NCBI GenBank assembly: GCA_029204225.1
Contig: MU832125.1
Coordinates: 21,960-85,959, forward strand
Direction: 5' to 3'
From: Diphasiastrum complanatum
Lineage: Eukaryota > Streptophyta > Lycopodiopsida > Lycopodiales > Lycopodiaceae
DNA length: 64,000 bases
Made by a program: the position numbers and the translations under genes
Shown here: positions 12,675 through 24,007 of the stretch, in pieces
Numbering within the stretch: position 1 is the stretch's first letter
Layout: each line of letters opens with the position of its first letter
The notes under the pieces: generated by a model
Seen by the model: only the letters and a program-made list of their open reading frames with translations
Databases searched by the model: none
Told to the model about the DNA's origin: nothing

Positions 12675-14699
12675 ATGACTTCAATGAGCTCATACTTGTT
12701 GCAACCAAGTGAGAGATTGTCTACTTCCAATTATTCAATATGGAAGTTGAGGATGGAGTCCATCTTGATACTCCAAGATGTGATGGACATTGTACTTGGG
12801 ATTGAGGAGGAGCCTCAAGTCCTTCAAGAAGTACAAAAATACAAGAAGAGAGCTAGGATGGCTCTCCACTACATTAAGATGAATGTCTCTAATGAGATAT
12901 TGAGGGAGATTGGTGATTGTTCTACATCCAAGGAAGCTTGGGATTGTCTCAAGTCCATCTATGAGGCTAAGAACACCTCTAGGCTCCTCACTCTTAGAAA
13001 TCAAATATTCCAAAGTAGTCAAAAGAGTGATGAGAGTGCATCTAATTATGTTTTGAGAGTCAAGGATATTCATAGGGAGCTTGCATGTATTGGTGACTCA
13101 ATCAATCAAAGTGAGCTAGTCCAAGTCATTCTCAATGGCTTGAGAGATGAATATGACAACCTTGTCCAATCCTATGCCATTAAGGAGGAGCTACCAAGTT
13201 TGGAGGCCCTTCAAAGTGTGCTTATTTCTGAAGAATCAAGACAAGAGTACAAACTCTTGAGGATGGACAAGCTATCACTCAATCATGATGATGGCAAAGT
13301 TCTATTTTCCAAGCACAAAGAGAGGAGTAAGAAGCAACACCATCACTTCTCTAATGACAAAGCTAAAGACCAAGATGAAGAGGAGGAGGAGGATACATCC
13401 CATGCTTCTACTTCAAATATCAAGAAGAAGAAGATCAAGTTCTTTTATTGTGGCAAGAAAGGCCATTATGCCACCAATTGCTTCAAGAAGAAGAATCAAC
13501 TCAATCAAGCCAACATCACCAATGAGAAAGAAGACTATATTGCAAGTGATGGAGAAGGCTCTCTTATGGCATCAAGCTTCTCCTCTTCCACCTTCAACAA
13601 TGATGACTCATGGTATATTGATAGTGGAGCATCTTCACATATGTGTGGCTCTAAGCACTTTTTTTCATCTATTTTGCCTTATGATGGAGTCAACAAGACC
13701 ATATACTTTGCAAGTAATCATGAGTGCAATATTGAAGTAGTAGGGATCATTCCCTTGAAGCTTGCATCTTCTAAAGATCTCTTTCTCAACAATGGTCTTT
13801 TTGTCCCAAAGCTTACAAAGAACATCTTAAGTGTTGGCCAACTTCTTGATAGTGGCTTTGATGTCAATTTCAATATTGACGATTGTGTGATCAAGAAGGA
13901 TGGTGAGATCCTTGCATATGGATCAAGATTTGAAGGCATCTTCAAATTGGATCCAAGTGAGAGTGCAAACTCTCTTGATGTTTCTTATATGTCCAATATT
14001 TCAAAGGAGGATGATCACACAAGATGCACATATCTTCTCTCTTTAAGTATTATGGTGTATGATTATTCCTTATTATTCAAAGCATATGTTGAGAAGAAAT
14101 TCTCATTGAAGATCAAAGCTTTGAGGAGTATTGGAGCTCTTGAAGGAATAGCACCATATGAAGCTTTATTCAAGATGAAGCCTAAGGTTGATCACCTTAG
14201 TGAACTTGGTAGTGCTTGCTTTGCACATATTCCCTTGGAAACAAGGAGGAAGGATGATCCAAGCTCATGGATCATGATTGGATACTCATCCATCAAGGAG
14301 GCCTTTAGTGTCTTTACACTCTCTATTTCAAAAGTGATTGTGAATAGAGATGTCACATTGCATGAAGATTCAATCTTGGAAGTGGCCGAGATCACGGCTT
14401 CTCAAGAAGCATCACAAGTTATCTTTTTTGAAGGTATTCAAGTTATGATGGGGCCAATGTGTGAGGAGGAGTTTCTTCTTCATATGATTTCAAGAAGATC
14501 TTCAGGATGCATGGCCAAGTCTTTATGGCTCACCTTACATGGCAGAGAGGGGCATCTTTCATGTTGTATCTACTACAACACATTCATATATGCTTCTCTT
14601 CCTTTGCTTGAAATGCTATCTTGCTTCATTGAATTTTTTGGATCTCAAAGTTCAAGAAAAGCTATACTATGTTATGGACATGTTTCTTGTCATTATTGA
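12675..14699 (+). CDS. Copia A gag-protease-integrase remnant polyprotein
   Basis: A 674-codon frame in the family's usual order. Residues ~5-220 are a UBN2-type gag (YSIWKLRMESIL, EAWDCLKSIYEAKNTSRLLTLRNQIF, ELVQVILNGLRDEYDNLV). A basic and acidic run leads to a zinc-knuckle region near residue 259 (CGKKGHYATNC). The aspartic protease site DSGASSHM is at about 316-323, followed by a GAG-pre-integrase stretch (NILSVGQLLDSGFDV) and an integrase-tail-like end (IAPYEALFKMKPKVDHL, SWIMIGYS, SKVIVNRDV). Gag assembles the particle, protease cuts the polyprotein and integrase inserts the DNA copy. The ATG at 12675 is about 750 bases after the primer site, as expected for a leader. The frame is a condensed version of a normal copia polyprotein. 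Confidence 0.85.
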   Translation: MTSMSSYLLQPSERLSTSNYSIWKLRMESILILQDVMDIVLGIEEEPQVLQEVQKYKKRARMALHYIKMNVSNEILREIGDCSTSKEAWDCLKSIYEAKNTSRLLTLRNQIFQSSQKSDESASNYVLRVKDIHRELACIGDSINQSELVQVILNGLRDEYDNLVQSYAIKEELPSLEALQSVLISEESRQEYKLLRMDKLSLNHDDGKVLFSKHKERSKKQHHHFSNDKAKDQDEEEEEDTSHASTSNIKKKKIKFFYCGKKGHYATNCFKKKNQLNQANITNEKEDYIASDGEGSLMASSFSSSTFNNDDSWYIDSGASSHMCGSKHFFSSILPYDGVNKTIYFASNHECNIEVVGIIPLKLASSKDLFLNNGLFVPKLTKNILSVGQLLDSGFDVNFNIDDCVIKKDGEILAYGSRFEGIFKLDPSESANSLDVSYMSNISKEDDHTRCTYLLSLSIMVYDYSLLFKAYVEKKFSLKIKALRSIGALEGIAPYEALFKMKPKVDHLSELGSACFAHIPLETRRKDDPSSWIMIGYSSIKEAFSVFTLSISKVIVNRDVTLHEDSILEVAEITASQEASQVIFFEGIQVMMGPMCEEEFLLHMISRRSSGCMAKSLWLTLHGREGHLSCCIYYNTFIYASLPLLEMLSCFIEFFGSQSSRKAILCYGHVSCHY

Positions 14700-15357
14700 A
14701 TTAGATGTGTTTCCAATACTTTTTGAAAGCAAGATATTGCATTGTCAAAAGTATGCTCTTGGTTCTAGTAAAAACAAAATTGAGCTTGGTACTCACTTTT
14801 TTGAAAATCATGTTTTCACATGTTTTGAGGCAAATTGTAAACTCCTCTTGAGATTAAGTGAAGCATCCAAAGTGGACACTTACATCCTTGAGAGAGTAAC
14901 TAGCCTAAAAAATATCAAGATAGTCTTTGATATCAAGATTAGATCCATCATGGATATAGTTCATTGTATGTGGACTAGTCAAGCTAGAAAGCATAATCTT
15001 GATAATCATCATTGTTTCACATCGTATGATCTTGATCTCCATGATTCTTATGAGGCTTGGAAGCCTCAGATTTCTCTATTTATGGTGCATCCATCATGCA
15101 AGTGGAACTTTCAAATCAAAGATCATCATCAAGCATGGAGGAAGCCCATGATCATAGTGGCATATTGGTGGAGCACTCTTCAAAGGCATTGGCAAGAGAT
15201 CTCTACCAAAGAGATCTTATCATGGATATGGTGAGGGTGCTGCTATGATGGATCCCTTGGCTAATCTTCACTTCTTATGCATACCAAAGGATCCACTCAA
15301 AAAGATTTAAAAACTTCTCAAGTGATCTAGTACCTTTCCAAGCTATTTTTTGAGGAG
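14700..15357 (+). other. Copia A 3' internal region
   Basis: An open frame of 231 codons spans 14539-15234 in a different frame from gag. I could not match it to RT or RNase H. It ends near a leucine- and aspartate-poor tail before GAGGAG and the 3' LTR. The sequence has the same codon texture as the rest of element A. Confidence 0.4.
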
Positions 15358-15852
15358 TGTGAGAAATTGGCAAAAATCTAGCTTGGTATTTTTTTATGAT
15401 AGAAGTTTGTAAGTGAATCTCACATGTGTGGAGGATGTTCCCATGTGTGGAGAATTGTAAAGTAAATCAAAATGTTTGATATAGGGGTCTCATATAATTT
15501 CATCGTCAAGCATTTAGGTGTAGGATGTTGATAGGGTCAAATTTGGCATAGATGGCAAATTATCCATTTCCACTTGTAATGCCACTATTGAGCCAAAATA
15601 GAGTAGGAGGCCAAACTTGTTCCAATTAGAGTGTAGACAAGTGTAATACTTTTGTTTGATGAAGTTTAAGAGGTCCAATAGGTTTTAGAGGTGGAACCAT
15701 GTGTGGTCCAATAGGAATTTGAGGTGTGCTTGAATATAGTCCAATAGAATTCAGAGGTGCATGGATCAATGGTCCAATAGGATTAAGAGGTGGCAAAGGG
15801 TGATCCAATCATAGTTAAGCATAGTGGTAGCTCCTAAATCTACTAGTATCAT
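15358..15852 (+). repeat. Copia A 3' LTR, partial
   Basis: Matches 11103-11596 closely, from TGTGAGAAATTGG to TACTAGTATCAT, then gives way to unrelated sequence that leads into gypsy I. Confidence 0.9.
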
Positions 15853-15979
15853 CAGCATTATTCCCCCACCAAAACTGGTGGCGGTCCCACGACACCTGCG
15901 AGATGTAGTTACTGTGGACTTTTATTTGTTTCACGTCGAATCTTTATTAAATGATACTACACCTTCTCCATAAAATCGA

Positions 15980-18900
15980 GTCAGGTAGTATTAAGATCTA
16001 AATTGTGCAGCAAAAAACAACGGTGGGCTCCGGCAATCCACGTTGAAGTTGTCCAGAATGTGAATCGAGATTCCCAGGAGCCGCCCATCATTGTTCCACG
16101 GAAATACAATCTAGCCATCGGCAACTGATCCTTAATGCTCTCTAAGGCCATTGGCTTATTTGGATTGAATGCCAAAGGAGGAAGACAATTATCACATCGC
16201 ATTGCCACGGATGCCATTTTTCAAATGGTGCTTGCGATAAAACCGGATGTAAGGGTTCATAGTTCTGTCTAGTAGGTCGTCGTGCTCACTAGCAAACGTC
16301 ACATGTCTGAATATAATTTTCTGTGTCCTTATGAAGCGTAGGCCACCAACAACCTGATTGCAAAAGTTTGCGAATAGTAATATCTATAGAAAAGTGTCCT
16401 TCGCCCATGCCATCATGTGAAAACATGATTAAATCTGGTATTTCATGTGGTAGAATACATCTACGTAGAATATTATCTAATCCATAACAACACAATTGTC
16501 CTACAATCAATTGATAAGGTTGAGCCTTATGAATCAATTGCATCTTCTATACTTTTGTCAAAGAGTCATTTGGTTGTCCTAGCATCAGGTACTCAACAAT
16601 ATCCATTGCCCACTCAGGTACTGCTTCTACATAGAATAAGGCAGCATCTAGTAATTCATCATCCACCTCAGTATTAACTGGTGCAGATTCTATTCGTGAA
16701 ACGTGGTCGGCTAGATAATGTTGCTTCTCCTTTCGAACCACAATCCGAAAGTCAAATTCAGTCAATAACACTAACCATCTTGCAATACGCCCAGTATTGC
16801 ACGTCTTGTTTACGAAGTAAAGTAATGGCTGGTGATCCGTATAAAATGCAAAGTGCATTTCCATGAAATAATGACGAAATTTTTGTACAAAAAAAATCAT
16901 GGCTAACGCTTCATGTTCTGTTGTTGACTAGTTCTTCTCCGGATCTGTAAGCTAGCTTCTTGCAAATCATATGGGATAGCCCTTCTTATAGTCACCTGGC
17001 TGTGTCAAAACTGATCCAATTGCATATTTTGAGGCATCAGTGTGAACATGAAACTCAACCATCCAATCTGGAGAACGCAGTATCGGTGCTGAAATTAATG
17101 CTTTTTTTTATTTTTCAAAGGTTTCTAACGCCTCTACTGTCCAAATAGGAACAATAGTCAGTTTGTATATAGGTCTTGCTAAATCTGCAAAGAAGATAAT
17201 AAAAATTCGATAGTAGTTTACATGACCCATAAACACATAAACTCCACGAATTGTTATTGGTGGTGGCAATTCCACAATAACCTTGATTTTAGAATCATTT
17301 GTGGCAATGCCATGTCTCGATATCACATGCCTAGGCACAACTCCGTGGGAAACCCATATCTGACATTTTTTTGGATTTAGGAAAATTTGATACTTGCGAC
17401 ATCTTTCAAATACTTTCTTCAATTGATCCAGATGGTCTATATCTGTATTATGGACTCCCAGGTCATCCAAGTAAATTTCAAAAAATTTCTATAGATAATC
17501 TTTAAAAGCAAATTGCATTACTCTTTGGAATGAACTTGGTGCATTACAGAGTCCAAACGACATTACTTTGTAAACATACGTGTCCCATTCTATTGCAAAA
17601 GTTGTTTTGTGGCGATCCATCTAGAAAACTATAAGCTTCTACTCCAGCAAGGCAGTCCAAAATGCTTTCAATAAAAGGCAACGGGAAGTGATCCTTTCAC
17701 GTCACTTTGTTCAAGGCCTTGAGATTCACACAAATTCTCAATTTCCCATTCTTCTTAGGAACAATGACAATCGATGAAATCCATTCGGTATGCTCGATCT
17801 CATAAATGAAATCGGCATCAAGCAGTCTCTGAATCTCTTTCTTTATCAAATCTGCAACATTTGGATTATAACGATAGAACTTTGTAACCTTTGGAACTGC
17901 ATCAGGTACTAAAGGTATGGTGTGTTCAATAATTGACGTCAAAATACCCTTCAGATCTTGATAAGTCCATGAAAAGCAATCTTGATACTTAATAAGTAAC
18001 GTTCAGAGTGCTTGAAATTGTTCAGGATTAAGTTGTGATCCAACTTGTACAATCTTTTCTGGTTCTCCTGGTTCAGCAAGATTCATAGCCTATGTCCTAG
18101 CTGGGCCATCGTAAACATCTTTCAATTCTGGCACCTGTTCTTCGGGTTCACGATGATTTGGTTAACATGATAACCACATCATCTAGTATATAACGTTTAA
18201 AATGTTTGAGCATATCATGCTGGACTACATCTGCTTGTTCTTTGTCAAAAGGACTTGCCTTGGACCTTTGCTTGGCCTTCTTAGCAGGAATTGATCGTGG
18301 AGGTGATGACTTCTGAGAAGAAAAGCTCTTCTTCGAAGGTGAAGACTTCCTAGACGATGATGCCTTGCTAGAACTCTGACTTGTAGGATCATCCTTGAAT
18401 TTTCCTTTACCTTAATCTAGTAAGGTTGGCACATTCTTTGAATCAATCTTTTGAGGAGGATTTTTCCATTTCAGGATCGTATTATAATGTTGCTTGGCTT
18501 GTTTCTTTGTCATTAACCCTGTGATCCTGTCTTTCTTCAATATAGCTGCTTTTGACAGTTTTATTGCTGGTTCATCAGGAATATTACGCACTCCAAATCT
18601 GGTCGGATCCATATGATTTAGAATCTGTTCATCAATAAGTTCTGCATTGTCATCATAAGTCGAAGCATGACTCACGGGAATGAGTTCATCTTCAATTGGA
18701 TCTGGTATAGGTTCCGTTGATATCCAAGCTACATTTAGTACATTCAATGGAAAAGTGATCGGTGTATCCAAGGTTCGATCCAATAATGAAATCTTGCCAC
18801 CATCAAGAGTACACTTGGTTTATTCTGAGCTACTAGTCTTTGCTTGATTGCTATCAAATTTACAAGAGCTTTAGCTGGTGGTGGCTTTGGTTTTGCTGGA

Positions 18901-20230
18901 CACTCCTTATAACAATGCCAATAATCACAGTCACGACAGAATGATACAAATTTTTCTTTATTTGGACATTCTGCAACTCTGTGATTTTCTCCACATGCGA
19001 AGCATCCAAGTGGTGCTCTAGTCCAGTTTCTAGATGCTTGTTGTTGTGCGACAGCATAAATAGCATATGGGTCTGAAGATCCACCTTCTTGATCATTACC
19101 ATAGTTCCATTGCTCGGCACTATTGTAAGGTTCTGATTCCATTGAATTGGCAGGAGGAGCGGGTGCTTTGGTGGGGCAGGTAAGACTAACCGTTCTGGGT
19201 ATCCAAGTGCAGATTGTTAAGATCTTGCTGCCGGATTTCCTCCATAATGTGGTTTTCAATATCCCATCTAGGCATACCGTTGCTGAATTATCCAAGGATT
19301 GAAATTGTAAAAAACAGTCTCATAATCAGGCGAATTACACAAATGGCACATATTGATTTCCATTCATTTTTTCAATTGAAGACACTCATTCACTGTGTGA
19401 TTTTCTGTACAAATAGAACACCAGACATTTTCCCTGATAGAAAAAGTCTTTGCAAACTTCTCAGGTTCCTTGTTCGCTTGTCCATGGAATTTCTCCAATG
19501 CTTTGATCTTCTCATCAAATTGCGATTGCAACTTTTCCATCTGTTTTTATTGGTTCTTCCCGAGTTTCTTGAACTCATTGGGCATCATTTCTGCAGTAGC
19601 ATTGACATTCGTTGATGCAATAGTGGTGGATGTCATAGTAGTCTGCCCTGCTGTATAAGACAACATACTGACATTCGGTTCATCGTCTGAATCTTCATCC
19701 TCCTCTCGAATTACATCATCCATAGCATTTTGCAAGATTGCGTACTCATTATGGCGTTTCAGCTCATGTCTGATTCTTTTAGATAAACCTGACAAAAACT
19801 ACATAATCATGACATTTTTGTTAATCAGCTCAGGTTCGCACTCAGATCCGTTCAATGTAATCTCAAACCATTTCTCGCTTTCCCATTTTAATTTTTCTTA
19901 AAACTTAGGAAAGGGTCTTCCATAAACTTTCGGAGTGTGAACCGTGTGATAAGGGCTTGTTTAACAGTCTCTCAATCTGTATGCTCAGTTTCGTCTTGAT
20001 TATAGCACCAATCTTGTGCTGCGCCTGTTAAGGCCATTGCAAAAAACTTAAATTTATCTTGGAAAAAATGTTTGTCATAGACTTCATAAGATTCATAATA
20101 GATCTAAAGAAATCTAACTAGATCTGTTAATCCATTGTATTTGGGTAGATCCAAACAGGGTACTCTTCTAACAATGATTGGATTGACTTCCTGAGGAGCA
20201 CCTCCAAGGGCAACCATCTTTACAAATTAA
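15980..20230 (-). pseudogene. Gypsy I gag-pol (broken)
   Basis: Minus-strand order from right to left. The gag region is at ~20230-18750, with a zinc-knuckle stretch (CFACGENHRVAECPNKEKFVSFCRDC, 19000-18900). A protease-linker zone at 18780-18180 includes a lysine- and serine-rich run. RT starts at ~17940 (LDADFIYEIEHTEWISSIVIVPKKNGKLRICVNLKALNKVT) and continues at 17470-17110 (KCQIWVSHGVVPRHVIS, FMGHVNYYRIFI). RNase H is at 16900-16550 (FYTDHQPLLYFVNKTCNTGRIARWLVLLTEFDF). The integrase zinc domain is at 16543-16289 (HDGMGEGHF..., CDVC). This domain order is Ty3/gypsy. It is an old copy with many breaks. Confidence 0.85.
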
Positions 20231-21418
20231 ATCAAGCAAACAATGATTGGATCTAGATTTTCAATCAAACTATCTCAGGTCAAATTTGCTAGATCTCTTT
20301 TACTTTACAAGAATCAGATTCCTATATCGTGAAAAAGATTTCAAAAATCAACCAATCGATACTTTTCAAAAATGAAAAAAATATCAAAATCAGACTATAT
20401 CAAATTTGACCCAAAATTTGACAGGGACTTGATCTGAAAAATCAAAACCAAAAAATAAAACTGGCGAAGATTGCCTAGGCGAAGATTCACTCGGCGAAGG
20501 TCCAACAGTGTTATTTTTGAAAAAAAAAAAAAAAAAAACCCTCTCTAATCAGGGGCTTTTGACAAATTCTTTGAAAATAACCTTTGCTGAACTTTCAGAC
20601 TCAGGATCTGAAACAGATAAAACTAGGGTAGAACTGGCGAAGGTTTCTGGCACACAAAAACACAGTTTCTGTAGTTTGACGAGGGTAAAAATAAAGATTT
20701 TCTATGATCTGGATAGGATGAATGTTCGTCGAACTCGAAAATAGTAATTTACTATAAATAGAATAATCAAAAAACTCGGCAAAGGTTCTGACAAAGAATC
20801 AAGAATAATACTGGTATTTTTGCAAAAAAAGAGATTTTTTTTTGACAAAAATATGATAATATGACAACTGATCCTTTGAGAAATCTTCTATTTCTGATAT
20901 TATTCTTCGTAGACCTGGCAGTAGATAGATCTGAATCACATCTATGCACAATGAATCGAACGAAGAGTATTTTTAGGGTTTTGGTGATTTTTTTTGTGTT
21001 TTTTGATGGTTATTCTGATATTTCTGGAAATATGCATGGAATTATTGTTTGCCCTTCAAACTGAAGGTTTTGTGATCAAAATCGAAGGTGTCTGCAACTC
21101 GGTGAATGTCTCCTGAAAGAGGGCAAAAAGTTATCAGTTCTGATGACGATTTTTGCCTCTTTTTGATTAAAATCTAACAAATTTGACCGATTTTTGTTGT
21201 TTTTTTTTAGATCTCAAATCCAAATGGATCTTAAGATTGGTTATCTAAATAGCTTTTCATGTTTTACAATTAGATTAGATTTCAAACAAGCAAATCTACT
21301 CAAATCAGGCAAAATCACTCCCAAACTAATCCTAAATGCAGATTTAACACTATTCATGCCACGACAAAATGTCTAATGCAAGCTAACCATCTAACAAACA
21401 TGCTGCAAGCTGAAAAAT
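20231..21418 (-). other. Gypsy I untranslated leader
   Basis: AT-rich, with a run of about 18 A at 20520 and repeated fragments of the form CGGCGAAGGT and GGCGAAGATT near 20462-20500. It lies between the primer-binding site and gag and has no gene. Confidence 0.5.
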
Positions 21419-21445
21419 TGGCGTAGCTCCCCGACAACGATGCCA
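21419..21445 (-). promoter_or_regulatory. Gypsy I primer-binding site (tRNA-Asp-like)
   Basis: The minus strand reads TGGCATCGTTGTCGGGGAG just inside the LTR end, close to the TGGCGCCGTTGCCGGGGA site known from plant gypsy elements primed by tRNA-Asp. Confidence 0.75.
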
Positions 21446-21449
21446 AAAT

Positions 21450-21949
21450 TGTAGTGGGTTTCTTTCCTTGCCTATCCTCAGCCCAAGATCTAATCAATCT
21501 AGCATCAAGGAGATGAAGTTAGTTGTCATGCGTAGATTCGTTCCCATGAGAGCAATAGCATAGTTCAGATTTCAGCATGAATGGAAGATTCACATCTAAC
21601 TCTACCATCTACTAATCTTGAGCATTAACACTACATCCATTAACACTAGATCCACAATGAAGATAACTTACTCTTTTTCTCTCTCCCTTTTTCTCTCATA
21701 AAAAGTATAAAAACATGCAATTCTAATAACAATCAGATCCAACAATTAGCAAAATACAATAAAAGCATGAGAGATGGAGGAAAAGTGATAGAGAGCAAGG
21801 ACATTCATAAATCCATTTCACAAGAGAACCAATTTGCTTTATTGAAATGAAGATATGTACATGTGTAGGAAACTCGAGTTGGTCTCTTTTTATAATAGAG
21901 AGGAGGACCCCGGCCTAGATTTGGCTTCGACTTTCACCATATCTCATGA
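21450..21949 (-). repeat. Gypsy I 5' LTR
   Basis: About 500 bases. The internal-side end is TGTAGTGGG on the plus strand. The outer end meets the GGAGT target repeat at 21950. On the minus strand a TATA-like block (TATAAAAAGAGACC, near 21885) marks the likely promoter. The CA expected at the outer end lies three bases inward (CTCATGA). Confidence 0.7.
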
Positions 21950-21954
21950 GGAGT

Positions 21955-23388
21955 TTTATCCGGTATTCAAGATTTCAGAATACGATTTTGAAGATAATTT
22001 GATGTAGCAACTGCTTCCTCGCACAACTGTTTTGGTGCTTTCACATGATCCATCATACACCTAGCAGCTTCCATAAGTGTACGATTCCTTCGTTCAGCTA
22101 TTCCATTGTGCTGAGGTGTGTACGATGCAGTCTTCGTATGCATAATACCTCGATTAGTACAGTAAGCTTTGAATTTGTTGAAAATGTACTCACCTCCACA
22201 ATCTGTGCGAATTTGCTTCAGCTTACTGCCTGTCTACTTCTCAGCCCAATTTGTATACTCAATGAATTTCTCGAAAGCTTCAGATTTTGTACAAATAAAA
22301 TATACAACAGCGAACTTGCTGAAGTCATCAATAAACGTAATGAAGTATTTTGCATCACCTAAAGACAATACTCCAAAAGATCCACAAATATCTGAATGCA
22401 CAATTTCAAGTACCTTGGTTGCTTTATAGACATCCTTACTAAAAGGTGTTCTAGTCATTTTGCCTTTAAGATAGGATTTGTGGGTAGTTTGAATATCTCT
22501 ACTTTTGATTTCGACTCCTTCGATTCTCTGACTCTTGTTGGCTTGGTACAAGGCTTTCATGTTCATGTGACATAGCCTCTTGTACCACATAATATTTGTC
22601 GATTCTTGAGTTTGATTAGCTTGTTCAACTCAAGTTTGAATATTCAAGTGATACAAATTTTCTTCTCTATTGCTTTTAGCAACTAGGATATCAGAATCTT
22701 CATCGTACAATTTAGAAGAGTTATTTGTAAAGGGTATTGACATTCCTGTGTCAACTATCTTTGCTACAGATAGAAGATCTTTATCAAGAGTAGGGACATA
22801 GAGAACTTCCTCAAGTTTCTTGTCACCCTGATTTGTGTCCAGCCATAGTACACCAGTTCCATCAACTAAGTGCTTAGAACCGTCTCCAAGTATAATGAAT
22901 CTTGAATAATTCATCTTCTTGTACTCATATAAAATTTGTTTCGAGGAAACAAAATGTGAGTTGGCTCTTGAATCAAGTACTACTTCTCAAATTTTTGAAT
23001 CTGATGAACAACATAGATCAACACTAACGTATGCTACTGAGTTTCTTGTCGTCCTGTCTTCTGCTACTCTAGAGCATTCTGCTTTGTGTTTGACATAGTT
23101 TGAATCTGAAGGTTCGCTTCGATTTTGCTCCTTTTTGTTTTTGGGATTTTGATAACAGTCTACTACTGCATGACCTCGTTTATGACAATGAATGCAATCA
23201 ATTTTTGGGTTTAACCAACACTTGTCTTCTGTGTGACCTGATCTTTTGCATCTATTGCAAATCTTCCTATCACCAAAATTTTTCTGTTGTTTTCCAGATT
23301 GTTGATCATTTGTCTTGGACTCATCCTTTTTAGACGACTCCCGCTTAAACTTAGACTTCTTTGAAGATTTATTCTTTTGAGTAAATAG
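21955..23388 (-). mobile_element. Copia B, right part: gag zinc knuckles to integrase core
   Basis: The minus strand, right to left, has a lysine-rich gag end with two CCHC knuckles (CNRCKRSGHTEDKC and CIHCHKRGHAVVDC). A protease-side stretch follows, then GAG-pre-integrase (LWLDTNQGDKKLEEVLYVPTLDKDLLSVAKI, MWYKRLCHMNMKALYQA) and the integrase core (VLEIVHSDICGSFGVLSLGDAKYFITFIDDFSKFAVVYFI). Two knuckles in tandem are less usual than one. The element continues at 10236-10922 beyond gypsy I. It is old and broken, and copia C abuts it at 23389. Confidence 0.85.
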
Positions 23389-24005
23389 TGTTGAGATTGA
23401 AAAATAATCCATCTTGACTTTAGGCTTGCTACAAATATTGTACCATGCAAGTATGTTGTTCCATAAGTGCAAATGCCAAATTTGGCTTAGATAGATCTCG
23501 AGCTATATGGATTTGTCATATCTAGTTTGATGATTACAACTTGCATATAGATTGTAGACTTAGAAATAGCAAAAATATGCTTGTAGAAACTCGTGGCATT
23601 TCGCATGCATTAACTATAAGTGATCCATAGTGACATGCAAGGCATGCACAAAGTGAAATAGACACATGCATGATGATTTGTACAATTCTAGTTAGAACTA
23701 GGACACTTGGTAAAAGTAGGTCGAGATACATGCATGAGATGTGACAAATGTCACATAGACTCTAGTTTTCATTTTAGATGTCATTGAAAGTGGATGAATG
23801 TGGTTCTACCTCGAGCTACCTCAAACTCCATAAATATGTGTAGCCATTCTCATATTTTTTTTATGAAGAACCAAAGCTTTGTAGCTATCTCATGCCATTT
23901 TGAATCCACACCATTTTTGCTTGATATCTCTCTCTCTCTCTCTTTCTCTCTCTAACTCGTGTTGAGGCTAATGCTAATACACTAATTTCTTGTACTTTTG
24001 TGTTG
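23389..24005 (+). repeat. Copia C 5' LTR and adjoining leader
   Basis: The shared LTR sequence runs 23389-23846. A TATA-like CATAAATATG lies at about 23829 and a CT-rich run (TCTCTCTCTCTCTC) at about 23930-23955. Past 23846 the sequence has no match in the right copy, so the right copy is mostly the U3 part. Confidence 0.75.
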
Positions 24006-24007
24006 GT

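Larger units (their letters stand above)
11103..15852 (+). mobile_element. Copia A: LTR retrotransposon inserted in the gypsy I LTR
   Basis: The 5' LTR at 11103-11928 starts TGTGAGAAATTGG and ends TTCAACA. A tRNA-Met type primer-binding site (TGGTATCAAAGCC) starts at 11929. Gag and pol follow. A purine-rich GAGGAG directly precedes the 3' LTR, which starts at 15358 and is partial, ending near 15852. Over the shared ~495 bases the LTRs differ at about 3% of sites by eye, so this insertion is younger than its gypsy host. The coding part is shorter than a full copia and lacks a recognisable full RT-RNase H set, so it would depend on relatives to move. Confidence 0.9.
10923..21949 (-). mobile_element. 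Gypsy I: Ty3/gypsy retrotransposon inserted in copia B
   Basis: A minus-strand gypsy element, with its 5' LTR at right (21450-21949). Just inside that LTR lies a primer-binding site resembling the tRNA-Asp type (reads TGGCATCGTTGTCGGGGAG on the minus strand). The interior encodes gag and pol in minus orientation to about 15980. Part of the other LTR lies at 10923-11102 and matches 21450-21660, both beginning TGTAGTGGGTTTCTTTCC. Copia A sits inside that LTR. The 5-bp repeat GGAGT flanks the whole. The element is broken in many places and is clearly old. Confidence 0.8.

Noticed and set aside
12735-13073. 112-codon minus-strand frame
   Set aside because: Shadow of the copia A gag on the other strand.
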